Source of the DNA: Paramacrobiotus metropolitanus
Lineage: Eukaryota > Tardigrada > Eutardigrada > Parachela > Macrobiotidae
Length of the DNA stretch: 64,000 nt
NCBI RefSeq assembly: GCF_019649055.1
Contig: NW_026570274.1
Location: forward strand, 930,001-994,000
Direction: 5' to 3'
The position numbers were made by a program, and so were the translations under genes. Of this stretch, positions 19,330-32,900 are shown piece by piece. Under the pieces are notes generated by a model that was not told the origin of the DNA, searched no databases, and saw nothing but the letters and a program-made list of their open reading frames with translations. The stretch's first letter is position 1, and each line of letters opens with the position of its first letter.

Positions 19330-20680
19330 AGATTGATCAAATTATAATTATTTTTCACGGTGGTACCCATAATCAGTCAGTGACTTGAGGCCATCTGACA
19401 GGCCAGCCAACTCAATGGGTCGGAAGTCTAGTCTACAATTTAGACATTTCCCTCTCCGCATATCCCATCCGTCAACTTGGCAGGTCCTCGAGTGTAGGAC
19501 GGTCCCCGATAGGGAAGAATGGGAGAATTAAAAGCCAAACGGGAATAAATCGTAGTTTGTTCAGAAAACAGAACGATGGAAAAATCTGCAGCGCGCGATT
19601 TCCATGCGTTACTATATAGAAATATTCGTATATTATTGAATTGAAAAACTCTATTAGCGGAAATTCAGTAGCTCATTCGCAAATAAAATGGCCATCAGTG
19701 CAATATACCGTGAAACTTCGGTGAACCGATCATTCATCCGAACCATTAGGTCTCGATTTATGAAAATATTTACCGTACATCGCACAGACCGTAGCGAGCC
19801 GAGCTGGGGGTTGATGTGGTAAATTATCCAGTATTCCGTTCTCAGCATTTCGCCATACCCCTTCCACAAACGTTGCAGCCAACCCGACTGCATAATGTTT
19901 GGCTGGGAAATGCCGAATGGCTGAAGAATTCGCTGCTCCATGTGTCATTTGCGCGTAGTAGCATGTACGGTTTTTCAGCTGAGCTATTTTACTGGAGCGC
20001 ATAATAAACCCAGATTATAGACGCGGAAATACCAGATTTTGACGGTACGTAATGGAATACTAGTGCGCCTGTATTTACAAAGCAGTCGATGAGAATAACA
20101 TGACTGTCGGTCGGTGAGAAGATGATGGTTTCATTTCCGTATTGATGGTTTCATTCTTGCGGGCGCTTCGTTTATACAGGTGCACTTGAACTTTTGCCTT
20201 CGATCTTTTTTGTCAGCTGGTAACCGTTCATCGGCTAATTATCCTCTTCGTTTGCATTAAAGATGCAACTTCCAGTGCGCCAATCGGTCAAGAACAGGCA
20301 TCAATAAATTTTGTAACAATTTAAGCATTTCAGAAATGTTTTTATATTACACGTAGAAGGAAACAGGAAACCGAGCCATCAGGTTTACAAGTACAGCAAA
20401 GCCGTGGACAAAGTTGCAAATCTGTTAAATCAAAAGCACAACATTTATTATTTTTTTGTTCTCGATTTCTACTAAATAAAGTTCAAAAACAAATATTTAG
20501 CAATATTACTTACAAGAAATGACGTCGGCTGCGCCTCCGCATTTCTTGTGGTCCTCGGCCGGTCTGGATTAGTATGTTGATAAATTGCTAAAGTTCTGAA
20601 GCGCAAACTTACGTACCCAAATGTAAGCAAAAGTGGTCTTGATGAAAGAGGCAAAAGTCTACTCGTAGATATCAACTAGG
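19330..20680. other. non-coding stretch, nothing recognised
   Basis: Only short unrelated frames; none has a recognisable domain or consistent splice sites. Confidence 0.3.
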
Positions 20681-20683
20681 TAG

Positions 20684-20830
20684 CCGTGGTAGGGCCAGTC
20701 ACTAATTCACCTAACGGGCAGTGTGCACCGAATAGCCGTAGTAGTTCGGTCACTAATTCACCTAACGTTCAGTGTGCACTAAATAGCAGTGTTCGTTTGG
20801 TCACTCATTCGCCTAACGGGTAGCGTCCAA
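20684..20830. repeat. tandem repeat, about 60 bases, 2.5 copies
   Basis: The phrase TCACTAATTCACCTAACGG, followed by AGTGTGCAC and AATAGC, is repeated at about 20697, 20753 and 20803 with small changes. Confidence 0.65.
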
Positions 20831-21945
20831 CGTAGCGGGTTAGAATACAGTAATTATTTGTGAAGTGTATTTATTACTTTTGCGCAGCTGCAGTCTACTA
20901 AGAAGGGAACGTTCAGAACAGAACTTTTGTCATCGATTTTCTCATCGAAAGATTTCTGATTAGCGTAATATTTTCGACGTTTCCCGAAATGTTCTAGATG
21001 AAACTCTTTTACGTTTGCGCATTTTCTTATGTTCGAAAACTGAAGGTGTAATTCGCCGGCTAAGACCTTATATCTGACTTCTTTAAGGTCGTTTATTTTC
21101 AAACTTGATATTTCTAAACGTAGCAACAGTAATCTCTTATGTACAGTCAGTACAGACGTACTTTTCTTAAGTATGGATGTCCTTTAACTTTATATAGCAG
21201 ACACGGCTTGTTGAGGTGTTTGGTCGCTCTAATGCATTTTTTTAAAAAACGAACACTATCTGGCCGCGTTTTAGAACATGGGCTTTCCGATGATAGCAGT
21301 GGTTTTTGTTGATTCGGTCTGGGATACCGGCACTGGTGTATGCAATTTTTTTTGTTCGTGGTAATAAAGATCTAGAACTAGATACACTGTATCACTTAGC
21401 AATATTTAGCAATATCACTTATTAAAACAAATATTTGGCAATATCACTTATACACATATGTAGTGTATATTGTACCTACTAATGTACACTGTACAATATG
21501 CACTGTATTCTGTATATAACAAATTTGTAGCGCGAATACATAATAAACTAAATAAATGCATTATAATATTCAATAACTTCACTTAGGGATCGCTGTTTTT
21601 ATGTATAACAAGTACTTCGCATGGGGCCTTTAGTTTTCCCCTCATACAGTACGGGAAATTTTGTTTTACAACAACTATGGGGGTTGTTTTCCATTACTGG
21701 ATGTAAGTTCAGGCGTTCTGCAGCCGCGTTATGATCGGAGTGGTTTATCGAAACACAATGATGCGTTGACCACAACTATTACTTTCTTAACTATAATGCT
21801 ACCATTCGTAATTGCTGAAATGGCCAACAGTTTGCCACTTTCGGTGGCTTAATGTCCTTGATGAAAGAACTTTTTATTCGCGTTAGTAGCAACAAAATTT
21901 ATCACACTTTCTACATAAATCGTGAGAAACTAAAACACAAGCGAG
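20831..21945. other. mostly non-coding stretch
   Basis: A 90-codon minus-strand frame (21126 to 20854) contains KCANVKEFHLEHFGKRRKYY but matches nothing I know. Short repeated phrases of AATATTTAGCAATATCACTT occur at 21400-21450. No supported gene. Confidence 0.3.
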
Positions 21946-23022
21946 TTACACGACATCTACAAACACAGGCGGGCGAATGACAGAGAATATTTTGTCTAAA
22001 TTCGCCGCCGGTGGTGCTGTTCCCATTATAGATGCTGCGTTTCCCGCTGAATTTCGATGCTGATCCGTTAACGCAGAAACTCTAGTGCTCGCGGTTCGCC
22101 TGACTGCTGCTGGATCATCTTTCCTAGCACGTTCAGCAGCTGGGTGGTTTCTGGTCCGAATGTTCCGTAGATCTCGAAAGCCAGGGGTCTGAACCAGTAA
22201 TCCTGGGTGATGTTGCGGTATTTCTTGGTCTTGCTCCGCGCGGCTAACGCTGCTGCCGCTCCGGCTCGAGTGGATGTGGCTGCGATGTATGACAAGGCCA
22301 TGGTGTTGCGGCAGGTTACATCCCAGGCCAGCGCCTTTCCTCTTTCCCACGGGAAATTGTCACTCCGTCCGGTCGTTTGCCATCTGTGCGGGAGATTCCG
22401 GTAGGTTCCAGCTCAGTTTCAGTTTCGGCCGATGCATGGGCGCGCTTGATTACCGCTTTGAGGCTTTCATGGGTCGGTTTCCGTCCGGCACTGAACTTGC
22501 AACTTGAACCATGATATCCATGCTCATCCGCTTGGTCACCGCAAAGGCACTGGTGTGGTGTGCATACCGGTGCACGAAGGCGCAGCGCTACAGCTGTCCT
22601 TAGGCTTGAGTCGTTCAGTAAGTTCCCAAGGGATGCCGCCGGTAGTGCTTGGAGCCATGCACCCGCCTCTTTGGTGCTGACTGCTAGGATCCGCGCCTGA
22701 CTGGCGATACCGTCTTCAAAAGCCCGTTCCAACTGTCTCAGTTGTGACCTTATACAGTAATAGGTTCGTCCCAAGTTTTCTGCATTCCCCGAACTTCAGG
22801 TGGTTGCGCGTCTTGATTCGCCATCTGCTGCCATTTGGTGGTTGGTTCACTGCAATACGTCTCCGGCTGGAAATTCGTAATGGCGGAGGCTAAGGGAGCT
22901 ATTGAATAAGCCGAGGCCAGAAAGGCCGGCAGTGCTAGCTTTACAATGTTCCTAATGTCCTTGATAATTGATGCATTGATTGCTGGTCTCTTGAACAGGC
23001 TCAGCCTTAGACTGCTACGCAT
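21946..23022 (-). mobile_element. 3' part of a LINE with restriction-like endonuclease (copy 2, longest)
   Basis: Reading down the minus strand, frames between 23022 and 21946 encode the region after RT (LPAFLASAYSIAPLASAI), then a Cys/His knuckle (CLCGDQADEHGYHGSSC) and the endonuclease signature KRPDG...DVTC. The tail ends with FGPETTQLLNVLGKMIQQ and QRISIEIQRGNAASIMGT-like text. The CCHC knuckle followed by RPD-x(10-14)-D is the hallmark of the restriction-like endonuclease of R2/NeSL/R4-type non-LTR elements. Frames change at about 22760, 22320 and 22075, so this copy is dead. The RT itself is not present in the window. Confidence 0.7.
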
Positions 23023-23445
23023 ACAACAGGTATATAGCTAAACGCCCCGTTTAGGAATGATCTCCGAAGTAGCCCCAAACCCACCCAAAAATTTTTGTAG
23101 AAGAAGCTGCTTAATTCAGTTAGCGCTACGATTACTGGACAATTCTTAGCCATACAGAATTTTTAAGAGCCGAAATTCTATCTGTTGTGAAGGGGTGTAT
23201 GTATCTGTACGTACCTGTACAATAATTATAATTTTTTTTATAAAGATGTTTTAATGGTTAATGACTGTCATGTTCACAGAAAATTTCACAATAACCTCAG
23301 AAACGATCACGCTAAACAACAATCGACAGAGGCGGCCTAATCACAGAGAAAATTTGGTTTAAATTTGCCCCTATCGGCGCTTAATAATTATAATCGGCCT
23401 CCTAATAATTATAATTATTAACGTTTCAATGCCGCGTGTAAGTAT
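23023..23445. other. non-coding gap
   Basis: AT-rich. The phrase at 23306-23370 (ATCGACAGAGGCGGCCTAATCACAGAGAAAA and onward) partly resembles the LINE tail on the other strand, so it may be a further degraded fragment. Otherwise empty. Confidence 0.3.
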
Positions 23446-24111
23446 TTAAGGGATTTGGCCCAGTACATAGCACCAAATTCGTGTACATACACGGGAATTT
23501 TCGCTGTCGCGCACTGCATTACTTTATGGTATTTTGTAGCCAAAAGATTTGTATACATAGACGTGAATTCCGTTGTTCCGCGCAACATCCGGTTCGGAAG
23601 TTATGGCTGTTAGAAAATTCCAAAAAGTTTAAATGCATTCAGGTGTACCAAAAGCCTCATTATGGACCGATCCCTTTCAAATTTTGCAGGTGAATGCGCA
23701 TGACCATGGAGATCATCCTTACACCGATCCACTGTCCTAGTATGCTTTCAAATTTTAAAATGAATTTCAAAAGTTTTAAAATTCATTTTAAAATTCGAAA
23801 AAAATCGTGGAAGTCTGGATCCGTGTAAGAACGATCTTTATGGTTATGTGTATTTACGTGCAAAAAATTTGAAAGGGGCGTAATGAGACTTTTGGTACAC
23901 CTAAATGCATTTAAACTTTTTGGAATTTTCTAACCGCCATAACTCCCGAACCGGATGTTGCGCGGAACAACGGATTTCACGCCTATGTATTCAAATCATT
24001 TGGCTACACAATGTCAAAAAGCAATCCAAAAAAGTGTTGGAAGTGCGCGAAAGCGAATATTCCCGTTTATGTGCACGAATTTGGTGCTATGTAATGGGCC
24101 AAATCTCTTAA
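23446..24111. mobile_element. palindromic MITE-like element, copy B (best ends, TTAA on both sides)
   Basis: The left end is TTAAGGGATTTGGCCC (TTAA 23446-23449) and the right end GGGCCAAATCTCTTAA (TTAA 24108-24111). The two halves are reverse complements over about 300 bases each, meeting at an AAATTTTAAAAT centre near 23760-23790. TTAA at both borders could be a target-site duplication of the piggyBac type, although the terminal repeat does not start with the usual CCC. No ORF. Confidence 0.8.
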
Positions 24112-24529
24112 GCTCGTGCTGCATGCACGTACTTTTCTGGTATGATTCTGTATGTTAATACCGGGTTAGGTAAGGAAAAGCGATATAAAGGTCATAGTCT
24201 AGCGAGACCATTCTCTTGTTTTGTAGATGGTAGCGTACATCAGATGGACATGTTACATTGTCGAGCCGAAAGAGGAATTTTATGGCGTTTGATCTCAATG
24301 TCACTTACGCCACCGCATCAGCGAAAGTGACCCGCTTAAATATTTGTGCAGCGTGAGTACAGTAGTCTGCCACCACTTGCGTCTCGTGGGTTTGCGGTGG
24401 CTCCTCAAGTCACCGACCGTCTTGTGCTTCCCGCTAATTTACATTTATTTAAATATTTATTTACATTTATTTATATGTGTATATTTCTTTTATTGTAGAT
24501 AATTTATATTCTGAACAATTTCGTATAAG
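24112..24529. other. non-coding gap
   Basis: No gene recognised. Sequence 24430-24480 is rich in ATTTA repeats. Confidence 0.3.
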
Positions 24530-24552
24530 ATGTGGGCGTATAGGCAGACGTA

Positions 24553-24757
24553 CGCGGGGATATTTGGCGCAGAGCGCGAGACAGAACTTGCCGCCGGTCT
24601 GCTTCTGCTGGCGCCCGCTGAGGGCGCTGCCGCGCTGCTCCGCGGCGAACTGCAGGATCAGCTGGTCCTCCGCATCGGAGAACTTGGTGTTCGTTCGCTT
24701 CCGGCGGCCGTTGCCGAGGCCCATCTTGCGGTCGACCGGTCCCAAGGGGCGTGCCAT
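24553..24757 (-). CDS. orphan GC-rich coding exon (basic, SANT-like segment)
   Basis: An ATG at 24757 opens a GC-rich frame of about 68 codons: VDRKMGLGNGRRKRTNTK, then FSDAEDQLILQFAAEQ and a lysine/cysteine-containing end. It stops being GC-rich at a GTACGT donor near 24552, the donor type used repeatedly in ZFR. A possible TAG acceptor lies just upstream (24766). The segment recalls the first helix of a Myb/SANT repeat, but the match is too short to trust. It might be an alternative last exon of ZFR (same strand, 2.2 kb downstream), but I found no splice from ZFR that keeps the frame. A separate small gene is equally possible. Confidence 0.4.
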
Positions 24758-24769
24758 ATTCAGCTACAT

Positions 24770-25915
24770 TTAATTCGTTACCGTATACTTAATTTATATA
24801 TATTTATATTAAATTTGAACAATAAATTTATTTTTAATTCACATATACCATCACTGTCCATCAGTATTTATTTCATTACAAATTTACAGTATTAACCCGT
24901 CGCAATTAAGAATGTACATTATTTTTAACAAAATTATTTTCCATGATAACGGTTTATTTATGCTGAGTTTCGCGCAATAAATAATTTCCCAATGTACCGG
25001 CATAAATAGTTTATTAAAATTTAAAATATCGATTTTTTTAATTCATTAAAATATTGATAAGTCGCCAATAATTGTTCCCGGTTTCAACAGGGAATTATTT
25101 AGTAATGGCTTAATACTTACTTTAGTGATGTACAATTTATCTGTTTAATTAAAATATGGACAAGTCACGATTAATACGAGTAATTTTCAGTTGCCCAAGG
25201 AATTAATAAAATATTAATTTAATTCCATGAATTACTAGCCACTCTCACTCGCATTGCATAATTTCCAGATTTATCTATTTTATTAAAGGTCACTTCTATG
25301 CGCTATACCTTGGAGGTTACCGGAAGATTTACGCCGAATAATTAACACGTCGGAATTAATAATTTCCGGGTGCAGTAAGAATTCTTATTTTACTAATCAT
25401 TTAATAAGTCACCCGTCAAAATAATTCCCAGCTATTTATGAAAACATTAATAAGCCCTAATTACTGATTTCCAGTTGAAATATAGACTGTTTAAGAACAA
25501 CAAGGTCTAGTAAATAATTGGCAATCGGTAATTAATGCTCTCAGAATTTATTTCATCCAGACAGACGCGGATACAACGCTAATACGTCTGGGTTAATAAT
25601 TTCCATAGAATACATTAAATTGCCATATAATACTTATTAACACTGACAAAAATTAAGAAATCATCAGTAAATCGTCAATTAATTGTATACGGTCGGAAAT
25701 CCGTGATATGCTGCTTTTCCTCGGTAAATCGGAAAATATATACGGACTTCCGCCGGATTACCGGCACATTACACTTACCAGCTGTCCAGGAAGAAAAATC
25801 AAAGAAATCCAGACAGGAAAAAGCCAGGATAAAACTGCGGTATAATGCGGAAAAATTGCCGTGTGATAAAAAAATAAGAAAAAAACACTGGTAACCGTTG
25901 CTGTTCGGATTGTGT
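24770..25915. other. AT-rich, intron-like stretch
   Basis: Composed of AATTAAT-type sequence as in the ZFR introns, with no ORF of note. It could be an intron joining the GC-rich segments on either side. Confidence 0.35.
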
Positions 25916-26015
25916 TGTGACTGGTGCAAAACAGCAGTCAGAGTGGAGCGGATGCGCGGGAGCAGTGCGGCGACAAGCGCGTCGCGGCGCAACGCGAAGT
26001 CGGCGTACGACTCAC

Positions 26016-26146
26016 GTCACCGCCCGTGACGGCGGCAACAACAGCGCCGACGGCGTCAATGCGCGCCGGATGCCGGTTACCAAAGCCGCCAAGCCGTCGG
26101 CCGCTCTGCTGCCGGCGGCCGCGTCCAGTGGGCGTGGTTTCTTCAT
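26016..26146 (-). CDS. possible first exon in a GC-rich island
   Basis: An ATG at 26146 opens a frame (MKKPRPLDAAAGSRAADG and onward) of 43 codons plus two bases, ending at a strong GTGAGT donor (26015). It lies in a GC-rich island (25930-26150) amid AT-rich sequence. I could not join it in frame to the exon at 24757. The island could also be a promoter CpG island with this frame being fortuitous. Confidence 0.25.
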
Positions 26147-26159
26147 TACGCGGTTAAAA

Positions 26160-26975
26160 TCAGTGCTCTGGGTGTTTTTATCAGTTTAATTTTCTTCTTT
26201 ATGTCCTTGTTGTCTTCGTGTGGTTAATTTGTTATCAAATTTTACCACAATTATTAATAACCAATTACGAATGAATAATGATAATTTATCCTACAAAAAT
26301 TTATCGATATAATTCGTATTAAATAATTGTAAAAATGTATTCAGCACTTTTTCATAGCAGTTTAATTTACAAACCTACCAATCATTCGTAAATTAATCAG
26401 TTCAATTATTATAAATATTACTATTAAAATTAATATTTATTATAAAATATTAAACATTGCACAAACTTCATTACAATTTATCTGTTGTAAAAAAATACCA
26501 GCAGCTCCATAATTAATCATTTCCACAATTCAATAATTCCTAATTCCACAATCGCGTTCCGATATTTTCTACCGTACATATTTCTTATTTCCCATTTATT
26601 TATTCCATCGCTTCCGCATTTATTCACCCGACTATTTATTATAAAAATAAATGAATAATAATTCACATGATTAAATTTGATTAATAAATTATCGCCAACA
26701 ATTCGGAATTAAAAATTGTTTTAATGGCCCAACTTCGACGACGATGCTGTTTAAAAATTTTATCAGAATGCACACACAAACTGGCAAAAAACGCAACATT
26801 ATGGCAGCGACAAACCAGCAGTAAACGCCGGATAATCAAGCAACAACATAATCCGGGTAAATAAAAATACTAGGAAATATTTTGTAAAAAATGACGAATA
26901 ATCCAGCGATTAATATTATACAACCTCCGTGACTGCCGCCCGGCGGGAGAACACATCCGCACGATAAAACAAGGA
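26160..26975. other. AT-rich sequence downstream of ZFR
   Basis: No ORF of interest. The ZFR 3' untranslated region should lie here, just left of the stop at 26982. Confidence 0.4.
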
Positions 26976-26981
26976 TGAACT

Positions 26982-29900
26982 TCAAGATAACATGGTGTCG
27001 CTGGCGAAATCCGGCTCCGGCGCCTTGTCGGCGCTCTTCCCGTTCTCCAGGACGCCCTCCATGGGGACGGCGGTGGGCGGGGCCGCGGGAGGGTACAGGG
27101 GGTCGCCCGGCAGGGGCTCCACGTCCAGGACGCGCGCCCAGTCCTCCGTCAGCCAACGATTCAACAATTCCTATTAATTAAACAGAAAAAAGTGAATTAC
27201 TGGTGATTAAATAGAAGAAAATTGAGATAAATGGAATTTATCCGTTTTTGAGGGGCGTCGACGTACCGCGGTGCCGCGGGTCACGGCCACGCGCTCCGCC
27301 CCGCTCAGATCCCCCAGAATGTCCACGGCGCCGCGCTCGCACGGATCCTTGAACCCGTTCGGACAGCCTACAGATGCCAATCGCGTTGCGTCAATTTTAC
27401 CGGATTTATTTCCGATTTTTCCAAATTTCTCGAGTTTTTCGTTTTTTTTTTATTTCAACTGTTTCTCCATTTAACCACACGTTTTACTGGTTTTCCTGTA
27501 CCCGTAATTTATCTTATTTTTTCCGTTTATTTTTCCATTAATCATCCATTCCCGGAATCTTCCGTAATAATCTCATAATTATTCTGTTTTTTCTCATTTA
27601 ATGATTCACCAAACAATCCACAAGCTTTTTTCTATTTCAAAGTTGCACCGTATTCATTTAAGTTTCGCGCAAAATTATTTAGCGCTGTTTTGTGACGAAT
27701 TCTTCCAGTCATCACTAATCTATTCATTTTATCACCTGTTTTTTTGCAAGTATCAATTTATTTATTTGAACGTTTTGCCTGTTTATTCTCCCTTTATTTA
27801 ACCATTTATTCATTTTATTTTCTAGTGACATTTTTTCCTTACCTGACACTGACATTTATTCCATAATTTATTTTATTCTCCTATTTGCTTGTTCAAATAA
27901 TCATTTCATTGTAAAAAATTTCATTAAAAAAAATTTAAAATTTAAAAAAAAAATATAATAATAATAATAATATATTATATAATAATATTTTAATTTTAAA
28001 ATTTCATTAAATTTCATTGTAATTTAATTTCATTTCATTGTACTTTTACTCTTAGTTATTGGCATTTATTCATTTAAAATTTTGTCCTATTTCTACCGAT
28101 CATTAATATTTAATTCCATCATCCATTTATCGGATGATTTTCCCCCATTTATTTTTAATAAATATTTGTTTAATTCCCGGTGCTGTTTGTTCTTACCCGG
28201 CAGGAAGCAGCCCGAGGCGATGGTGGAGAGGATGAGCCAGAAGGCCTCGGCCAGCGGGACGTCGGCGGGCGTGATGCCGTGGTAGCCGGCCTGCGTGCGC
28301 AGCACCGTGATCGTCAGGTACTCCACCGGCTGCTCCACGCACCAATCACCATCCAAATTAATTCAATTATTACGAAAAAATTGTTAAGATATTCCTCACC
28401 CATCCGGCCAGCTCACGCAGCGCCGCGTGGTGCTCCAGCACGTGATTGAGAATGCGCATCAGCATGCGGCACTGCGGGAAGAACGCAATGAACTCCTGCA
28501 GCCACACCAAACACACACCGCGTTATCATGCGTACACTGATAGCATTTTCTCAGGGATGGTGTGCGCGCCAAAGCTGCTGTAAACTCACTGGTTTTCGCT
28601 TCAGCGTTTCAACTCTGTTTCACCACTTATTATAAGCGAAAATAATGTCCATTGAATTTTTTTATTTAATCACCGGTATCTAACAATATTTTGATTGTAA
28701 TAACACCTCCTTGAAAATGTCCAGCAAATGTTCTATTTTATTTCTACAATTTTTCTGCTATTTCATTTTCTACGCCAGACTATTTAGATTGCCATAAAAA
28801 TTGTACAGAATCTCAAATAAATTTTGCTCCCAATTTTTTCTTACCCTGTCTCACTTAGTCAATATATAAGCACATATTGGTAATTTATGCGATAATTAAA
28901 CTACTACTCGTAACTATAGAAAATCAATTTGCAAATCTCCGCTTACGCCGACATACAATCAACTTAAATGACCGGTAGACTGCATTATCGCATAACAATA
29001 CCGAATAGCATGGACAACGGGTAAAACACAGCTGAATGGAAGAATAAGGTTGTATTCTATTCCCCACCTGAAACCAGCGAGTTCGCCGACTGTGCGCCAG
29101 AACGGTCAGCGAGCGCTTCACATCCAGCGCCCCCGCCGCGTCCAGCCCGGGGCCGACGACGACCGCGGCAGCTGTGACGGGCGCCGTGATCATCGTCTGA
29201 CCGGCGGCCGGGGCGGGCGCGGCGGCGGACGCGGGCCCGTCGGCACGGAGGCCGTCCGGACCGCTGCCATTGGCCGTCGGGCCTGCGATGACCGCCGAGG
29301 AGGACGGCGGCAGCGTCGGCAGCGCCCCCGCGGGCGGTGGCGGAGGGGCGCCACTGCCCGGGCCTTCCTGACCCTCCGCCGCACTGCTTCCAGCTGCTGC
29401 TGCTGCTGCGTTTGCCTTCTCTGCAGGGGACAGAAGAGACAGATGGCCAATAATACACACTCACAAGCACAATGGACAGACGCTGGACACGGCGCTGCAC
29501 GGCGTCGGCCCCGTCTCCAATCACAGAGAGAAGGCAAACAGAATCCAGCATGATTATTCGCTGTGCTGCGTATAGAACTACTACGCCACCGACAACCTAC
29601 CGGTCTCCAGTCGCGCCAGCTCGTCGCGCAGCCCTCCGAAGGCCATGTACACCCACACGGGATAGATGCCCGCCTTGTCCTCCCCGGGACGCTCCTCCTG
29701 CACGAAAATGCCGCATTTCTCCGGCGTCGGGATCACCGCGAACTCCCTATTCCCCTGCAGCATCTATCCAACCAAACATCCGTTGGGGAATTCAATTTGT
29801 TAACTGCTGACAATTACATTTCATCATAATCATCAGTTTGATATCGACAACACTTTCATCCGACTCAGATTCGAATAAGTAGTAATTTCTTATTATCAAA

Positions 29901-32900
29901 TTCTATCAGAATAAGATCTGCATTCGATAAGTGATGATATTTAACACAAATCATATTAAATTTAAAAATTAAAATTGATGACGATTACATTTAAAATTCA
30001 CCAAGAATCCTAGCTGATGGCAAATAAATTTACAATTAATTTAACAAAAATAAAATTCCACTGGGAAAAATTTACAAGCACCTGAAATTAAATACATACT
30101 TTACAGCAACCGTGAATCCAGTCGTGTTTGTCATTCTAGGACTACGAATCTAGGAATAATAACGCGCAGTACACAATAATGATCGTCGTACCTTCAACTC
30201 GGCTTTCAGCGCGTTGGCCACCATGGTCATGTCGTCCTCGCAGGGATGCCGATTGCAGATGAGCAGCACCTCCCCGACTATATTGTCGCTGGTCAGTAGA
30301 TTCTTACTCATCCGTCCGAAGCGGTACGCGCCCTTCAGCATCCGCTGCGGCGGCGCCGGCGCGGCAACCACAGCAACGGCAGCGCCCTCTTCCATTTTCA
30401 CGCCCACAGCTTTTTCCTCCGTTCTGCAATCAACACCGTCCATTTTATCATCAAAACCATGGTCGCACCGGACAAAAACCAAAAGAAATTCAAAGAACTA
30501 CAAATTACAACGAAAAAATAATTTGCAAAGCCCGCGTACATTTTTTCGTAAATAAGTACGTAATAATTTTATTAAAAAATTAATTAGAAAACAGTAAATT
30601 AAATTACTCCACAGTACTGTAATAAAAAAATTTAATAAAAAATAACAAATATATAATAAAAAAGAAATTGATAATTTCAATAAAATAATAACAATAATTT
30701 ACCGAAAAAAACCCATAACACATACGTAAATAATTATAGAATAAAAATTTAATTTCGCATTTAATCACTTATCGTTGACGTACGGGAACATGAGCCTCTC
30801 GGCGACGGTCTTGAGCGCCTTCTCCACCTCCACCAGCATCCCGTTCAGCTGGTTCAAATCCGCCGCCCGCGGGGTGATGGCCCGGTGTTTATGCAGCAGA
30901 TACTGCTGGTCCATCCGCACCGCCGCCACCGGCACCGGCGACGCACGCGCCCGCGGCGGCGACCCGTCCTCCATCCTCCCACCCCCTCCCATCCCTTCCA
31001 TTCTTCCGGGACCTGGCGGGAAGCGTCCCGTTTCTACCGGCGCCGGCAACAACGGTCCGGAGGCCCGCGGGGGCACGTACAGCGCCCCGGGGGGTTCCTG
31101 GTACCGCGGATAATGTCCCAACAGTCCGCGCGGTGGCCCCGGGGGCGGCGCGTCGTTATAGGGTCCCGGCGGGGGGCCGTAGCGGTCGTGGTGCACGGGG
31201 TAGGGCTCGTAGCCCATCGGTTCGTAGCCCATGGGAGGGGGGCCGTAGGGGTCCGGACCCGGGGGCGTCCATTGCGGCGGGCCGGGGATGGGGCGGCGAA
31301 CGCGTTTGGGCGGGGAGGGGGGGCCGCCGGGCGGCGGGCCGGGGCGTTTGGGGGCCCGGGGGGCGGCCTGGGCCGCGAGGCGTTTGTTGCGCTCGTTCAG
31401 CTTCTTCTGCGCGTTAGACGGCTCCACGACGATCGACGGGTCCACTTTTTTCTACAAACATCCCAAATTTAGCCATCCTTATGGTAAATAAATTATCGTC
31501 TTATTAAAACTGCAAATTTAATAAAATTATTTTAATCAAAAATAAAAATTCAATATTAAAAACAGCAATAAAAATAGTGGACTCAATTAATGCGGAAAAA
31601 ATCAATTTGACACAAACACTAATCACTTCCACCAAACTGGATAATCGTGCAAATTACTGGAACAAAATAAAAGGAAGAATAAATTAGTGGGAATAATCAA
31701 ACGCGAATTTATGTGACATTTCCACCGCACTTTCGTTGCTACTTTTCAACGTAAATTAAATACTAATAAAAAAATAAATTATAAATTAGTACCAATTTCA
31801 TAACTAAATTTTTAAAAAAACCCAGCAAATAATAAATTAAAAGCAGATAAAAAATATAAGTAGAGGATTCAAATAATGTGTACGCACCTGGTAGCTGGTG
31901 CGATGGCGGCGGCCGCGGATATGCGAATTCATCCCTGACTCGTCGGAGAACTCGCAGTCGCAGAGCGTGCACTTGTAGTAAGCCACCTTGCCCTCGCGCT
32001 CCTGCTTCTGCACGTACTCCTGCCCGATGGGGTCGGCGCCGGCAGTGTTGGGGTTGACCATGTGCTTGATGGGGATCTTGGGGCGCGCCTGGGCGGGTGC
32101 CTTGGGGGGCGGCGGCGGCGGTGGGGGCATCGCTGTCAACAGTGAAGGATGACGATCAGGGAGACGGTCACTTGTGCTAATAAAAAAGGGACTCACCGGA
32201 GGCCGCGGGGGGCGGCGGCGGGGCGCCGGACGTCGGCACCTCCTGCATCCCCGTGTTGGTGGTGGTCAACACCGTCCCGCCCACAAAGTTCATCTTGGGC
32301 GTGATCAAAACCGTCTTCCCGCCCGTCACCTAAATACTTGTGCCATTTTTTAAAATATTAAAATAAATTATTAGGTAGCAACGAATATTAAATCTATTCA
32401 AAATCATCACATTTATTGATAAATAAAATATTAATTAAATTAATAAAAAGTAGTTAAAATAGAAAAAGCTTGTCAGTCAAAAACTGAAAATACAGCACTA
32501 AAATAAGCCAATATTACTCGTATCTACTGAATAGCAATAAAATTCTGGCCGTTACTTAAACATTTTTAACTTTTACCAATTTAAAAAGATGAAAATAACG
32601 TCTGATCCAGTGTAAAGAAGAAAACAATCCAAAACTGAGAGAAATTTGTGAGAATTTGTCCGTACCACTTTGGTGCAGATGGAGGAGCCGGTGCTGGGCC
32701 CGCTGCTCGTCGGCGTCCCGATGGTCGGCAGGGTGCGCTGCGTCACCGTGGGCTCGTTGACCGGAATGGGTTTGCCCAGTTTCATGTGCAGCTTCAGCGT
32801 CTACTCAAAAAAGATCGTCACTGCTTGCCGTCTCATTTAAAAACTAAAAAAATCACTCTCCCATTCCATCTCACTGAATTTCAAAATTACAATTTCCAAA

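Noticed and set aside
29050-29553. plus-strand frames of 167 codons and other minus frames in the GC-rich ZFR exon 14 area
   Set aside because: They are shadows of the alanine/proline-rich ZFR exon, whose own frame is phase-matched to its neighbours.
30885-31472. 195-codon arginine/glycine-rich plus-strand frame
   Set aside because: It is antisense to ZFR exon 11; composition follows from the proline-rich coding strand.
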